A stretch of DNA of 28,088 bases from a bacterium (GTDB taxonomy: Bacteria > Bacillota_I > Bacilli_A > RFN20 > CAG-826), in the NCBI GenBank assembly GCA_004561785.1, contig SFUB01000007.1:1-28088 (forward strand). Direction: 5' to 3'. Position numbers and translations under genes: made by a program. A model generated the notes under the pieces. It did not search any database, had not been told where the DNA came from, and saw only the letters and a list, made by a program, of their open reading frames with translations. Shown here one piece after another: positions 1 to 7,346 of this stretch (within the stretch, counting starts at the first letter, position 1; every line of letters starts with the position of its first letter).

Positions 1-108
1 TTTTATTCCGATTTTCTTCAAAAGAGGGAGGATTTCGCCTTCCTCCTTGGTTTGCCGGGAATCCCAGGAAGGGGCCAACTTGTCGAAAAACTCTTTCGCG
101 GGGTTCAT
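1..108 (-). CDS. Class I SAM-dependent methyltransferase, N-terminal fragment
   Basis: The gene starts with ATG at 108-106 and runs off the left edge, leaving 36 residues. The start overlaps the stop of the preceding lipoprotein gene as ATGA, so translation is probably coupled. The visible N-terminus (FFDKLAPSWDS, then a helix ending LLKKIGIK) is the usual entry of small UbiE/COG2226-like methyltransferases just before the SAM-binding glycine motif, which lies outside the window. The substrate is unknown. Its place at the end of a metal-chelate uptake operon suggests it acts on an imported cofactor or chelator, but that is inference. Confidence 0.7.
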   Translation of the reverse strand, partial: MNPAKEFFDKLAPSWDSRQTKEEGEILPLLKKIGIK

Positions 109-1247
109 CGGAAAAACTCCTCCACGTCGATTTTCTGATATCCGCCGAAGGAATTGGGATAAGCCTTGATCTGCTCATAAAGAGGAGCCCCGAGGAATTC
201 CTCCGTGATTTCATTCGTCTTAGAAACGATGTCAAGGTCTTGGAATAATTCGGGATAGACGACCTTCGCGCAGTACCAGGCGTTGGCTAAGGCGATTTCG
301 AGGTTGGTATAGTAAGCGTTATAGGCCATCTCAAGATAGACCTCGCCGTTTTGCCAAGCTTTGCAGGACTCGAAGAGTTCTTTGTTCTCCACGAAAGAAG
401 GCTTGATGTTTTTGATGGCCGCGGCATCGAAAATGATCTTGTCCATGTTTGGGGCCAAAGAAGCAAACTTCTCTGCGTCGATTTTCTGAATTCCGTCTGT
501 CTTCAAATCGGAAACCGCATTTTTGATGTGGGCGACATTGAAGTTCTCATAGTTCTGGGCGGTCATGAATTGATTTGTGGTGCCCCAATTCCCAAGCCCG
601 CAGATATAGGTGTTCGGCTTATCTTCTTCCTTAATTCCCGCGGTTATTGCGGAGATTTCCTCCTTTTGAGCCTCAATATAAGAAATAAGATGCTCGACCC
701 GCTCTTCTTTCCCAAGGACTTTTCCGATCATCGTCAGGCTGTTTTTCACTTTTTCATCAAAGATCCCCTTGCTACCATACCCCAAGGTCAATACGGGCAC
801 GCCGAGCATTTGCTCCAGGGCACTGGCCTTATCCGCGTCTTCGTATTCGGAAAGCACCAAATCCGGATTGCAGGAAAGGATCTTCTCCGCCTCCGCGGAT
901 TGGGCGTTCGGCCCGCCGACCCCGCAAGAAGGAAGATTCGCGTACGCCTCGTGGTTGGCGATGAAATAAGGACGTGCAACCCCATCGAACATCTTCGGCC
1001 GGCTATCCAAACTCTCGTTATCGATGTCTTCGACGCCCGCGAGCAAGCAGACATCCCCGATATAGGAAAATAAGCGCAAAGCCCCCGCTCCGATACAGAC
1101 GATTTTTTTGTAAGATCCCCGTTTAATGGAGACCTCTCGCCCAACCGCATCCACAATGAGCGTGTCTCCCCTTTCCGTCTGGGCGCCGCATCCAGCAAGG
1201 CAAATTAAGCCGAGCAAAGGCAATAAGCCGATTCTTTTGATTTTCAT
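105..1247 (-). CDS. ABC transporter substrate-binding lipoprotein (iron-chelate/cobalamin type)
   Basis: A 380-residue extracellular solute-binding protein of the TroA/FepB-like fold (periplasmic binding protein family PF01497). Residues 1-19 form a signal peptide with a lipobox LAGC, so Cys20 would be lipidated and anchor the protein to the membrane. The mature start has the familiar DAVGREVSI strand followed by KKIVCIGAGALRLFSYIGD, typical of FepB/BtuF relatives. Its ATG overlaps the ATPase stop by four bases (ATGA), placing it third in a permease-ATPase-binding protein operon. The ligand (siderophore, heme or corrinoid) cannot be told from sequence alone. Confidence 0.9.
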   Translation of the reverse strand: MKIKRIGLLPLLGLICLAGCGAQTERGDTLIVDAVGREVSIKRGSYKKIVCIGAGALRLFSYIGDVCLLAGVEDIDNESLDSRPKMFDGVARPYFIANHEAYANLPSCGVGGPNAQSAEAEKILSCNPDLVLSEYEDADKASALEQMLGVPVLTLGYGSKGIFDEKVKNSLTMIGKVLGKEERVEHLISYIEAQKEEISAITAGIKEEDKPNTYICGLGNWGTTNQFMTAQNYENFNVAHIKNAVSDLKTDGIQKIDAEKFASLAPNMDKIIFDAAAIKNIKPSFVENKELFESCKAWQNGEVYLEMAYNAYYTNLEIALANAWYCAKVVYPELFQDLDIVSKTNEITEEFLGAPLYEQIKAYPNSFGGYQKIDVEEFFR

Positions 1248-2014
1248 TTATGTTCTCCGTTATGGTGAAAATGAATGTGTTTGTCGCCCTCAGACGAGGA
1301 GACGGTCACGTCGACCCCAAAGGTATCGCGGACGTTTTCCTCGTTGAAGGAATTTGAGTCCCCCGAGGCGAGGAGACGGCCGTTCTTCAGAAAGAAAAAA
1401 CGGTCTCCAAGATCCAGAGCCATGTTCAAATCGTGCATGGCGATCAAGATGGAAATGCCTTTTTCCGATAGGGTTTTGCATAGATTCGCGAACAAGGCGC
1501 AGTTAGAAACATCCAAATTGCTCGTGGGTTCGTCAAAAAGCAGAAGGCTCGGATTTTGGTTGAGGGCCGTCGCGATGGCGACCTTTTGCAGTTCCCCGCC
1601 GCTCAGGCAATCCGTCCTGACGTCTTTGAATTCGGCTAAGCCCAGCTCTTCCAAGACGGCATTCGTCCTGTCGCTTTCTTCTTTCCCCGGGATCAAGCCG
1701 AAATAAGGCATCCTCCCGAGCAAAACGGTTTCGAAGACGCTTAAGCCGGAGGTGGCGATCCGTTGGGGGACGTAGGCCAATTTCTGGGCCCATTCGCGTC
1801 TCCCACAGTCCTTGAGGGAACGCCCATCGACCAAGATCTCCCCCGAAACGGGCTTCAACGTGCCGAGAAGGGTCTGAAACAAGGTTGATTTTCCGGCGCC
1901 ATTCGGACCGAGCAGCACGCCGATCTCTCCTTTTTCCAAGGAAAAGGATACATCGGAGAGAATCCGCCTCCCTTTTTTGGAATAGGAGACATTCAAACGA
2001 TTCACGTTCAGCAT
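1244..2014 (-). CDS. ABC transporter ATP-binding protein (FepC/BtuD-like)
   Basis: A 256-residue ATPase that powers the importer. Walker A GPNGAGKS lies at residues 36-43, the Q-loop in YVPQR near 81-85, the signature LSGGE at 137-141, Walker B LLLFDEP near 157-163, and the switch histidine in AMHDLN at 194. Length and motif order match FecE/FepC/BtuD proteins. The ATG overlaps the permease stop by seven bases, with AAAGGAG about eight bases upstream inside the permease gene. The C-terminus ends in a histidine-containing stretch (HIHFHHNGEHK), a possible metal-binding tail. Confidence 0.95.
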   Translation of the reverse strand: MLNVNRLNVSYSKKGRRILSDVSFSLEKGEIGVLLGPNGAGKSTLFQTLLGTLKPVSGEILVDGRSLKDCGRREWAQKLAYVPQRIATSGLSVFETVLLGRMPYFGLIPGKEESDRTNAVLEELGLAEFKDVRTDCLSGGELQKVAIATALNQNPSLLLFDEPTSNLDVSNCALFANLCKTLSEKGISILIAMHDLNMALDLGDRFFFLKNGRLLASGDSNSFNEENVRDTFGVDVTVSSSEGDKHIHFHHNGEHK

Positions 2015-3081
2015 CGGGAGGCTCCTTTCTCCGAAAAGATGAGATAAAGGAAGAACGGGGCCCCTAGAAGCGAGGTCACGGCCCCGATGGGCAAGGAATT
2101 CCCGGGGGCTATGGCTTTCGCGAAGACATTGGAGAGCAAAAGCAAGCTCGCCCCGCAGAGCAAGGAGGCCGGAATCAAGTGGGAATGGTTCTCCCCCAAG
2201 AGTTTCCTTACGATGTGGGGACAGATGATGCCGACGAAGCCGATCACCCCAAGATAAGACACGCAGACGGCGGTAACCAAGGATGACAACAGCAAAGAAA
2301 TAAAACGGAACGCCCCCACTTTTACGCCCAGGCTTCTAGCGAACGCCTCACCCCGAAGCAAAGCATTGTAACGATAACGCAGCAAAAAGAAGACAATCGC
2401 GCTCAGCAAGACCGCTCCACCCATGATCGCGTCGGTCAGGAAAGTGGCCCTTCCGAGATCCCCGAAGTTCCATACCACCGCCGCGCTAAGCCCAACGTCG
2501 GTCGCATAGAATTGGAGAACCGTGGTCCCTGCCGTCCAAATGGCCCCGATCGCGACCCCGGATAAGACGACGCTTGAAGGGTTGAAGGACCGGATCCGGC
2601 ACAAACATAGGATCAGCAAAACCGAAAGGAAAGCGAAAAGGAACGCCATGCTCGAAGTCGCGAAGGGGTTGCCCGAAGAAAAGAAATTGTCCGCGTTCTT
2701 GCCTAAACTAACGTAGCCCCCGGCGAACAGCACAATGGAGACGTTGGCCCCGAACACCGCGGCGTTCGATACCCCCAAGGTGCTTGGGGAAGCCATGATG
2801 TTTCCCAAAACGGTTTGCATGATGAGGCCGGAAAGCGACAATCCAGCCCCGGCGATCAAAGCCGCCAAAGCCTCGGGGAGTCGTATTTTCGTGACGATCC
2901 GTATTGCGTTCTCGGTTCCAACGCCGAATAACGCCAAAAACGAATCCCCAAAGGACAAAGAACTGCTCCCAAGCATTAAGCAGAGGAAAAAGCCCAGTAG
3001 AAGAAGCAAGGAAAGGCACGAAAGGACCAAGATCCTTTTCGCGCGGATCGATAAGGTTTGCCTTTCCTTGGATTCAGCCAT
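2008..3081 (-). CDS. ABC transporter permease, FecCD family
   Basis: An integral membrane permease of about 357 residues with the FecCD/BtuC hydrophobic pattern (about ten membrane helices) and the conserved IRLPEALAALIAGAGLSLSG loop of iron-chelate and B12 permeases. I chose ATG at 3081 (MAESKERQ). The frame stays open to a TTG at 3108, but neither start has a Shine-Dalgarno. A TATAAT ends only six bases before the ATG, so a leaderless message is possible. It is the first gene of the uptake operon, separated from rplQ by a terminator. Confidence 0.9.
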   Translation of the reverse strand: MAESKERQTLSIRAKRILVLSCLSLLLLLGFFLCLMLGSSSLSFGDSFLALFGVGTENAIRIVTKIRLPEALAALIAGAGLSLSGLIMQTVLGNIMASPSTLGVSNAAVFGANVSIVLFAGGYVSLGKNADNFFSSGNPFATSSMAFLFAFLSVLLILCLCRIRSFNPSSVVLSGVAIGAIWTAGTTVLQFYATDVGLSAAVVWNFGDLGRATFLTDAIMGGAVLLSAIVFFLLRYRYNALLRGEAFARSLGVKVGAFRFISLLLSSLVTAVCVSYLGVIGFVGIICPHIVRKLLGENHSHLIPASLLCGASLLLLSNVFAKAIAPGNSLPIGAVTSLLGAPFFLYLIFSEKGASRC

Positions 3082-3087
3082 GGGGGG

Positions 3088-3093
3088 ATTATA
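3088..3093 (-). promoter_or_regulatory. Candidate -10 box of the ABC-transporter operon
   Basis: The minus strand reads TATAAT followed by six C residues and then the permease ATG. No convincing -35 hexamer sits 16-18 bases upstream, so the promoter may need an activator or may not be real. Confidence 0.35.
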
Positions 3094-3127
3094 GGGCAGC
3101 CAATCCAAGGAGATTTTGTGAGCGGAA

Positions 3128-3164
3128 GGTTAAAAGACGTTTTTACGCATTATGTCTTTTTACC
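3128..3164. repeat. Inverted repeat upstream of the ABC-transporter operon
   Basis: Two 11-base arms, GGTTAAAAGAC at 3128-3138 and GTCTTTTTACC at 3154-3164, are complementary at 10 of 11 positions around a 15-base spacer. The element lies between the rplQ terminator and the importer genes. No U-run follows, so it is not a terminator. It could be an operator for a metal or cofactor regulator, or an RNA hairpin in a leader. It does not match the Fur consensus, and I see no B12 box. Confidence 0.5.
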
Positions 3165-3230
3165 TTGTTTCAAAGAAAAACGTCCTTTGGAGAGTTTTCT
3201 CGAACGGAATTGGACTCTTTTGCCGGCACA

Positions 3231-3255
3231 CAAAAAAGCCCCCAAAAGGGGGCTT
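3231..3255 (-). terminator. Rho-independent terminator of the ribosomal superoperon
   Basis: The minus strand has the stem AAGCCCCC / GGGGGCTT (3248-3255 with 3236-3243) around a four-base loop, followed by a run of T. It lies 20 bases after the rplQ stop and closes the S10-spc-alpha run. Confidence 0.93.
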
Positions 3256-3274
3256 ATGGGCTCAGATAAGCGAA

Positions 3275-3658
3275 TTACTTATCGGACCAACGGACCAAGC
3301 AAACTTCCGCGCTGTCGCCTTTGCGGAAACCGAGCTTGAGAGCTTTGGTGTATCCGCCCTGGCGGTTGGCGAAACGGGGGCCGAGCTCCGCGAAGAGCTT
3401 CTTGACCGCTTCTTCGTCCATGAGGACGGCGGCGGCTTGACGGCGGGTGTGGAGGGTGTTCCTCTTCGCCAAGGTCACGAGGTGATCGGCGAGGGTTTTG
3501 AGTTCCTTGACGACGCCCGAAGTCACTTTGACTTCCTCATTGAGGACGAGGCTCGTGACGACGTTGCGGAGCATCATCTTGTTCTTCGCGGCGGTATAAC
3601 CGGCCTTGAAGCGGACGCCGGCTTTGCCGTGGACGTTCTTTCTTCCTTGTGCTGCCAT
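3275..3658 (-). CDS. rplQ: Ribosomal protein L17 (bL17)
   Basis: A 127-residue large-subunit protein that lies near the exit of the peptide tunnel. The conserved core MMLRNVVTSLV and HTRRQAA is present, and the C-terminus GYTKALKLGFRKGDSAEVCLVRW is diagnostic. The N-terminus (AAQGRKNVHGKAGVRFKAGYTA) differs somewhat from the common start. It is the last gene of the superoperon, three bases after rpoA, and is followed by the terminator, as is usual for the alpha operon. Confidence 0.98.
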   Translation of the reverse strand: MAAQGRKNVHGKAGVRFKAGYTAAKNKMMLRNVVTSLVLNEEVKVTSGVVKELKTLADHLVTLAKRNTLHTRRQAAAVLMDEEAVKKLFAELGPRFANRQGGYTKALKLGFRKGDSAEVCLVRWSDK

Positions 3659-3661
3659 TTT

Positions 3662-4672
3662 TTATTCTCCTACGTAGTCGCGGAAGTGCAGGCCGATGGC
3701 GGCGAGCTTATCCTTGACTTCTTTGAGCGATTTCTTGCCGAGGTTGCGAACCTTCATCATCTCATCCTCGCTCCTTTGGGTGAGTTCCATGACGGTAGTG
3801 ATTCCAGCGCGCTTGAGGCAGTTGTTGCTCCTGACGCTGAGATCGAGCTCTTCGATGAGCATGTTCTGATATTTGTTGTCTTCCACGCGGGTCTCTTCCT
3901 TGACCAGCTTCACATCCCCGACTTTCTCGTCGAGTTTGGTGAAGAGGGCGAAGTGGGAGATGAGCAATTGGGCGGCGAGGGCCACCGCATCGGTCGGCTT
4001 GGTGGAGCCGTTGGTGGTGACTTCGAGGGTCAACTCATCGAATTTGGAATCGTGGCCGACGCGGGTCGGCTCGACGCTGTAGGCGACTTTGAGGACCGGA
4101 GAGTAGTTCGAGTCGGTGGCGATTAAGCCGATCGAATCGATCTTGCGGGCGCTCTTATTCTGCTCCGAAGTGACGTATCCGCGGCCATTGGCGGCGTAGA
4201 TGGTCATGTGGAGATGGCCCTTCTCGTTGAGGTGGGCGATCTCGAGATCGGGGTTGATGACCTCGACCAGTTCCGGGAGCTGGAGGTCGCCGGCGGTTAG
4301 GACGCCGGGGCCCTTCTTGTCGACGGTGATCCGCTTGAGGTCGCCGGAATCGTCATCGATCTTCAGGACGAGGTCCTTGAGATTGAGGATGATGGCGGTG
4401 ACGTCTTCTTCCACGCCTTCGAGGGCGGTGAACTCGTGGCGGACTTTGACGTCGTTGTCTTCGATCTCGACGGCGCAGACGGAGGCGCCGGGGAGGGCGG
4501 AGAGCAGGACGCGGCGGAGGGCGTTCCCGACCGTGATGCCGAATCCGCGCTCAAGCGGCTTGACGACGAGTTTGCAGTAATGCTCGTTCTCGTCGTTCAC
4601 TTCGACTTTGACGGAGACGGGTTCAAACGGGTTGGGGAGGCGAAGCTCCTCATTGTTTTTGGCATTGGCCAT
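3662..4672 (-). CDS. rpoA: RNA polymerase subunit alpha
   Basis: A 336-residue subunit that dimerises to nucleate RNA polymerase. The N-terminal domain (to about residue 235) carries PLERGFGITVGNALRRVLLSALPG, the assembly motif. After a linker near 235-255, the C-terminal domain carries the helix-hairpin-helix core VRNLGKKSLKEVKDKL that contacts UP elements and activators. Both domains are complete. A strong AGGAGG precedes the ATG at a rather long spacing of about eleven bases. rpsK lies 54 bases upstream and rpsD is not in between, as in many Bacillota. Confidence 0.98.
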   Translation of the reverse strand: MANAKNNEELRLPNPFEPVSVKVEVNDENEHYCKLVVKPLERGFGITVGNALRRVLLSALPGASVCAVEIEDNDVKVRHEFTALEGVEEDVTAIILNLKDLVLKIDDDSGDLKRITVDKKGPGVLTAGDLQLPELVEVINPDLEIAHLNEKGHLHMTIYAANGRGYVTSEQNKSARKIDSIGLIATDSNYSPVLKVAYSVEPTRVGHDSKFDELTLEVTTNGSTKPTDAVALAAQLLISHFALFTKLDEKVGDVKLVKEETRVEDNKYQNMLIEELDLSVRSNNCLKRAGITTVMELTQRSEDEMMKVRNLGKKSLKEVKDKLAAIGLHFRDYVGE

Positions 4673-4726
4673 TACTTTGATTTCCTCCTGAATGGTTCAA
4701 TAGTGTAGCGATTGCATTCAAGCGGA

Positions 4727-5128
4727 CTAGCCGCGCGGACGCTTCGGGGGGCGGCAGCCATTGTGCGGGATCGGAGTGTTGTCTTCGATCGAGAGCACTT
4801 GGAAGCCGAGGGTAGCCAAGGCGCGAACGGCGGATTCGCGGCCGGCGCCGGGTCCTTTGACCTCGACGTCGAGCTGGCGAAGGCCTTGATCATAAGCGGT
4901 CTTGCCGGCCGCTTCCGCAGCGACCTGGGCCGCGAAGGGAGTACCCTTCTTGGCGCCTTTGTAGCCAAGGGCGCCGGCCGAGGACCAGGAGATGACGTTC
5001 CCTTGGGGGTCGGTGATGGTGACGATGGTGTTGTTGAAAGTGGAATGGATGTGAGCGACGCCTTTGACGAAGGAGCGTTTGATCTTCTTCTTGCGGGCGG
5101 TCGTGGATTTGGATTTTGCGGTAGCCAT
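4727..5128 (-). CDS. rpsK: Ribosomal protein S11 (uS11)
   Basis: A 133-residue small-subunit platform protein beside the 3' end of 16S rRNA and the mRNA exit. It has the conserved GVAHIHSTFNNTIVTITD segment, the VKGPGAGRESAVRAL loop and the C-terminal DNTPIPHNGCRPPKRPR tail. Length is normal for the family (about 130). It lies between rpsM and rpoA in the alpha operon. Confidence 0.98.
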   Translation of the reverse strand: MATAKSKSTTARKKKIKRSFVKGVAHIHSTFNNTIVTITDPQGNVISWSSAGALGYKGAKKGTPFAAQVAAEAAGKTAYDQGLRQLDVEVKGPGAGRESAVRALATLGFQVLSIEDNTPIPHNGCRPPKRPRG

Positions 5129-5143
5129 GTTTCCTTAACCTCC

Positions 5144-5518
5144 TTAGCGAGTAGCTTCCTTCTTGTTGGCGATGGTCTTCCTCTTGCCTTTGCGGGTACG
5201 GGCATTGGTGCGAGTGCGCTGACCACGGACGGGGAGACCGCGTTTGTGGCGGATGCCACGGTAGCAGCCGATTTCGGTGAGGCGCTTGATGTCGAGCGCC
5301 ACTTTGCGGCGGAGATCGCCTTCGGTCGGATACTTGGAGACTTCGTTACGAAGAGCGGTCAATTGCTCATCGGTGAGGTCTTTGGTGCGGATGTCGACGC
5401 TGACGCCGGCATCGGCGCAGATTTTTTCGGCGGTCGTGGTCCCGATCCCATAGATGTAGGTAAGGGAGATCACGATGCGCTTTTGATTCGGGATATCAAC
5501 CCCAGCAATACGTGCCAT
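5144..5518 (-). CDS. rpsM: Ribosomal protein S13 (uS13)
   Basis: A 124-residue protein of the 30S head that contacts the P-site tRNA and forms the B1 bridges to the 50S. It starts MARIAGVDIPNQKR, has the helix-turn YIYGIGTTTAEKICADAG, and ends in the basic tail that includes RGLPVRGQRTRTNARTRKG. Length is as expected. It lies 25 bases after rpmJ. Confidence 0.98.
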   Translation of the reverse strand: MARIAGVDIPNQKRIVISLTYIYGIGTTTAEKICADAGVSVDIRTKDLTDEQLTALRNEVSKYPTEGDLRRKVALDIKRLTEIGCYRGIRHKRGLPVRGQRTRTNARTRKGKRKTIANKKEATR

Positions 5519-5543
5519 ATTTGCTTATGATTCCTTTCTTAGC

Positions 5544-5657
5544 TCAACCCTGGCGCTGTTTGTGCTTGGGGTTGGAGCAGATGACCATGACTTTGCCATG
5601 GCGCCGAATGACTTTGCACTTGTCGCAGATCGGCTTAACAGACGGCCTGACTTTCAT
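5544..5657 (-). CDS. rpmJ: Ribosomal protein L36 (bL36), zinc-binding form
   Basis: A 37-residue gene. ATG is at 5657-5655 and TGA at 5546-5544, with AAGGAG about eight bases before the start. The protein begins MKVRPSVKPICDKC and has the zinc set Cys11, Cys14, Cys27 and His32, so this is the C+ form. It lies between infA and rpsM, the standard position. Confidence 0.97.
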   Translation of the reverse strand: MKVRPSVKPICDKCKVIRRHGKVMVICSNPKHKQRQG

Positions 5658-5687
5658 TTTTTTGCTCCTTCCAGTCATTTCTCCGGA

Positions 5688-5912
5688 TCAGTTGCGATAC
5701 CGGAACGTAATACGCCCGCGTGTTAGATCGTAAGGTGAGAACTGTACCGTGACTTTATCGCCGGGGAGAATGCGGATGTAGTGCATCCGGATTTTTCCCG
5801 AAACGCAGGCTTGAACCACGGCTCCGTTGTTGGAGAGTTTCACCTTGAAGTTGGCGTTTGGGAGGCATTCCAATACGGTAGCCTCGACCTCAATGCAGTC
5901 TTGTTTACTCAA
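5688..5912 (-). CDS. infA: Translation initiation factor IF-1
   Basis: A 74-residue OB-fold protein that binds the A site of the 30S during initiation. Diagnostic segments are IEVEATVLECLPNANFKVKL, GKIRMHYIRILPGDKVTVQ and SPYDLTRGRITFRYR. The start codon is TTG at 5912-5910, supported by AAAGGAG eight bases upstream. The TTG overlaps the map stop as TTGA, so expression is coupled to map. Confidence 0.97.
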   Translation of the reverse strand: MSKQDCIEVEATVLECLPNANFKVKLSNNGAVVQACVSGKIRMHYIRILPGDKVTVQFSPYDLTRGRITFRYRN

Positions 5913-6694
5913 TTGCCTGTCTCCTTTCGCGCTTTCTTCTCCGCCTCACTGTAGGTGAGGACTTCGCAGCCATCCTTGGTGACCACGACGGTGTTCTCAT
6001 AGTGGCTGGTCAGTTTGCCGTCTTTGGCGACGACGGTCCAGCCATCTTTGAGCACCCTCACATCCGGCCTTCCTTCAAGGATCATGGGCTCAATGGCGAG
6101 GGTCATGCCTTCGCGCATCTTGGGCCCCGTCCCGGCGGTGCCGAAACAAGGAATGTAAGGATCTTCGTGCATGTGGGTTCCGATCCCGTGCCCCGTGTAA
6201 TCGGTGGGGACGCTGCAGCCGTTGGCCTTTGCAGTCTCTCCGATGGCGTGGCAGATGTCGCCCAGATGCGCCCCTGGCTTAAGCAGGGATATTGCATTAT
6301 CGAAGCATTGCTTCGCAATTGCAATCATTCGTTTTTGCCTCTCGCCGCAGATCCCGACCTCATAGGTGCGGGCGGAATCGGCCATGTAGCCGTTTTTCAA
6401 GGCGACGAGGTCAAGCGTCACGATGTCCCCGTCCCTCAGGATCACCTTTTTCGAGGGGATGCCGTGGAGGATCTGCTCGTTGACGGAGATGCAGACGGAA
6501 GCGGGATAGCCGTAATAGCCTTTCTCCGCCGCCGTGGCCCCGTTTTCGGCCAAGAGACGCTCGACCTCGGAATTGATTTCCAAGGTCGAGACGCCGGGAA
6601 CGATGATTTCCGGGATTTTCTCCCAGATAAGGCCCACCACTCTGCCGGCCTCTCTCATGAGGTCGATTTCGCGGGGAGACTTGATGATGATCAC
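5909..6694 (-). CDS. map: Type I methionine aminopeptidase
   Basis: A 261-residue metalloprotease that removes the N-terminal methionine from nascent proteins. The five metal ligands are all present: Asp95, Asp106, His169 (in TGHGIGTHMHE), Glu202 and Glu233, with the same spacing as in the E. coli enzyme. The start is GTG at 6694, with GGAGG seven bases upstream. It overlaps the adk stop as GTGA. The order adk-map-infA-rpmJ is classic for Bacillota. Confidence 0.97.
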   Translation of the reverse strand: MIIIKSPREIDLMREAGRVVGLIWEKIPEIIVPGVSTLEINSEVERLLAENGATAAEKGYYGYPASVCISVNEQILHGIPSKKVILRDGDIVTLDLVALKNGYMADSARTYEVGICGERQKRMIAIAKQCFDNAISLLKPGAHLGDICHAIGETAKANGCSVPTDYTGHGIGTHMHEDPYIPCFGTAGTGPKMREGMTLAIEPMILEGRPDVRVLKDGWTVVAKDGKLTSHYENTVVVTKDGCEVLTYSEAEKKARKETGN

Positions 6695-7344
6695 CGGTTC
6701 GCCTCCAGGAGAGCTTTAATCTCTTCGAAGAGGGAATCGGGGGAAACGGTTCCGAGGAAGCCGTGGTAGATGCCCTGCCCTTTGTAGTATTCGATGAGCG
6801 GAGCGGTCTGCTGATGGTAGTTGGAGAGGCGAAGCGAGAAGCTTTCCTCGTTGTCGTCTTTCCTTTGGATCAGCTTGCCGGAGCAGCGATCGCAGACGCC
6901 TTCTTCCTTCGGGGGCACCGAGTGGATGTTGTAGCTTGCGCCGCAACTCGGGCAAACGCGCCTGCCGGAGATGCGTTTGATGAGCTCTTCGTCGGGAACC
7001 GAGATATCCACCACGAGGGTGGCCGGTCTGCCGATTTCCGGGCCCATTTCGGTAAGGGCCTCAGCCTGGGGCAAGGTGCGCGGGAAGCCGTCGAGCAGAT
7101 AGCCGCTTGCGCAGTCTTCCTTGGCAAGGCGCTCCTTCACCAAGCCGATGGTGATCTCATCGGGGACGAGACCGCCGCTTTCGATGATGGCTTTCGCCTT
7201 CTTGCCGAGTTCGGTTCCGTTGGCGATGGCTTCGCGGAACATGTCGCCCGTGGAAATATGGGGGAGATGGAATTCGTCTTCGATGCGGGTGGCCTGGGTG
7301 CCTTTGCCGGCGCCCGGGGGACCCATGAGAATGATGTTCAGCAT
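6691..7344 (-). CDS. adk: Adenylate kinase, zinc-lid form
   Basis: A 217-residue enzyme that interconverts ATP plus AMP and two ADP. The P-loop GPPGAGKGT is at residues 8-16, the LLDGFPRT motif near 83-90, and the lid has four zinc cysteines at 131, 134, 151 and 154, as in Gram-positive adenylate kinases. I chose ATG at 7344 (MLNIILMG) because AAGGAGGT lies eight bases before it. A GTG two codons earlier would be only three bases from that SD. The gap to the secY stop is two bases. Confidence 0.97.
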   Translation of the reverse strand: MLNIILMGPPGAGKGTQATRIEDEFHLPHISTGDMFREAIANGTELGKKAKAIIESGGLVPDEITIGLVKERLAKEDCASGYLLDGFPRTLPQAEALTEMGPEIGRPATLVVDISVPDEELIKRISGRRVCPSCGASYNIHSVPPKEEGVCDRCSGKLIQRKDDNEESFSLRLSNYHQQTAPLIEYYKGQGIYHGFLGTVSPDSLFEEIKALLEANR

Positions 7345-7346
7345 GA

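Noticed and set aside
351..1073. Long plus-strand open frame opposite the binding-protein gene
   Set aside because: It mirrors a clear lipoprotein gene, has no family features and no Shine-Dalgarno. Such shadows are common in GC-rich coding DNA.
3109..3230. Cobalamin riboswitch ahead of the importer
   Set aside because: The available sequence is short for this class and no B12-box-like motif is visible.
3152..4126. Long plus-strand open frame of 324 codons opposite rplQ and rpoA
   Set aside because: It covers two certain genes on the other strand and crosses the terminator. The product is an Asp/Glu/Gly-rich shadow with no recognisable domain.
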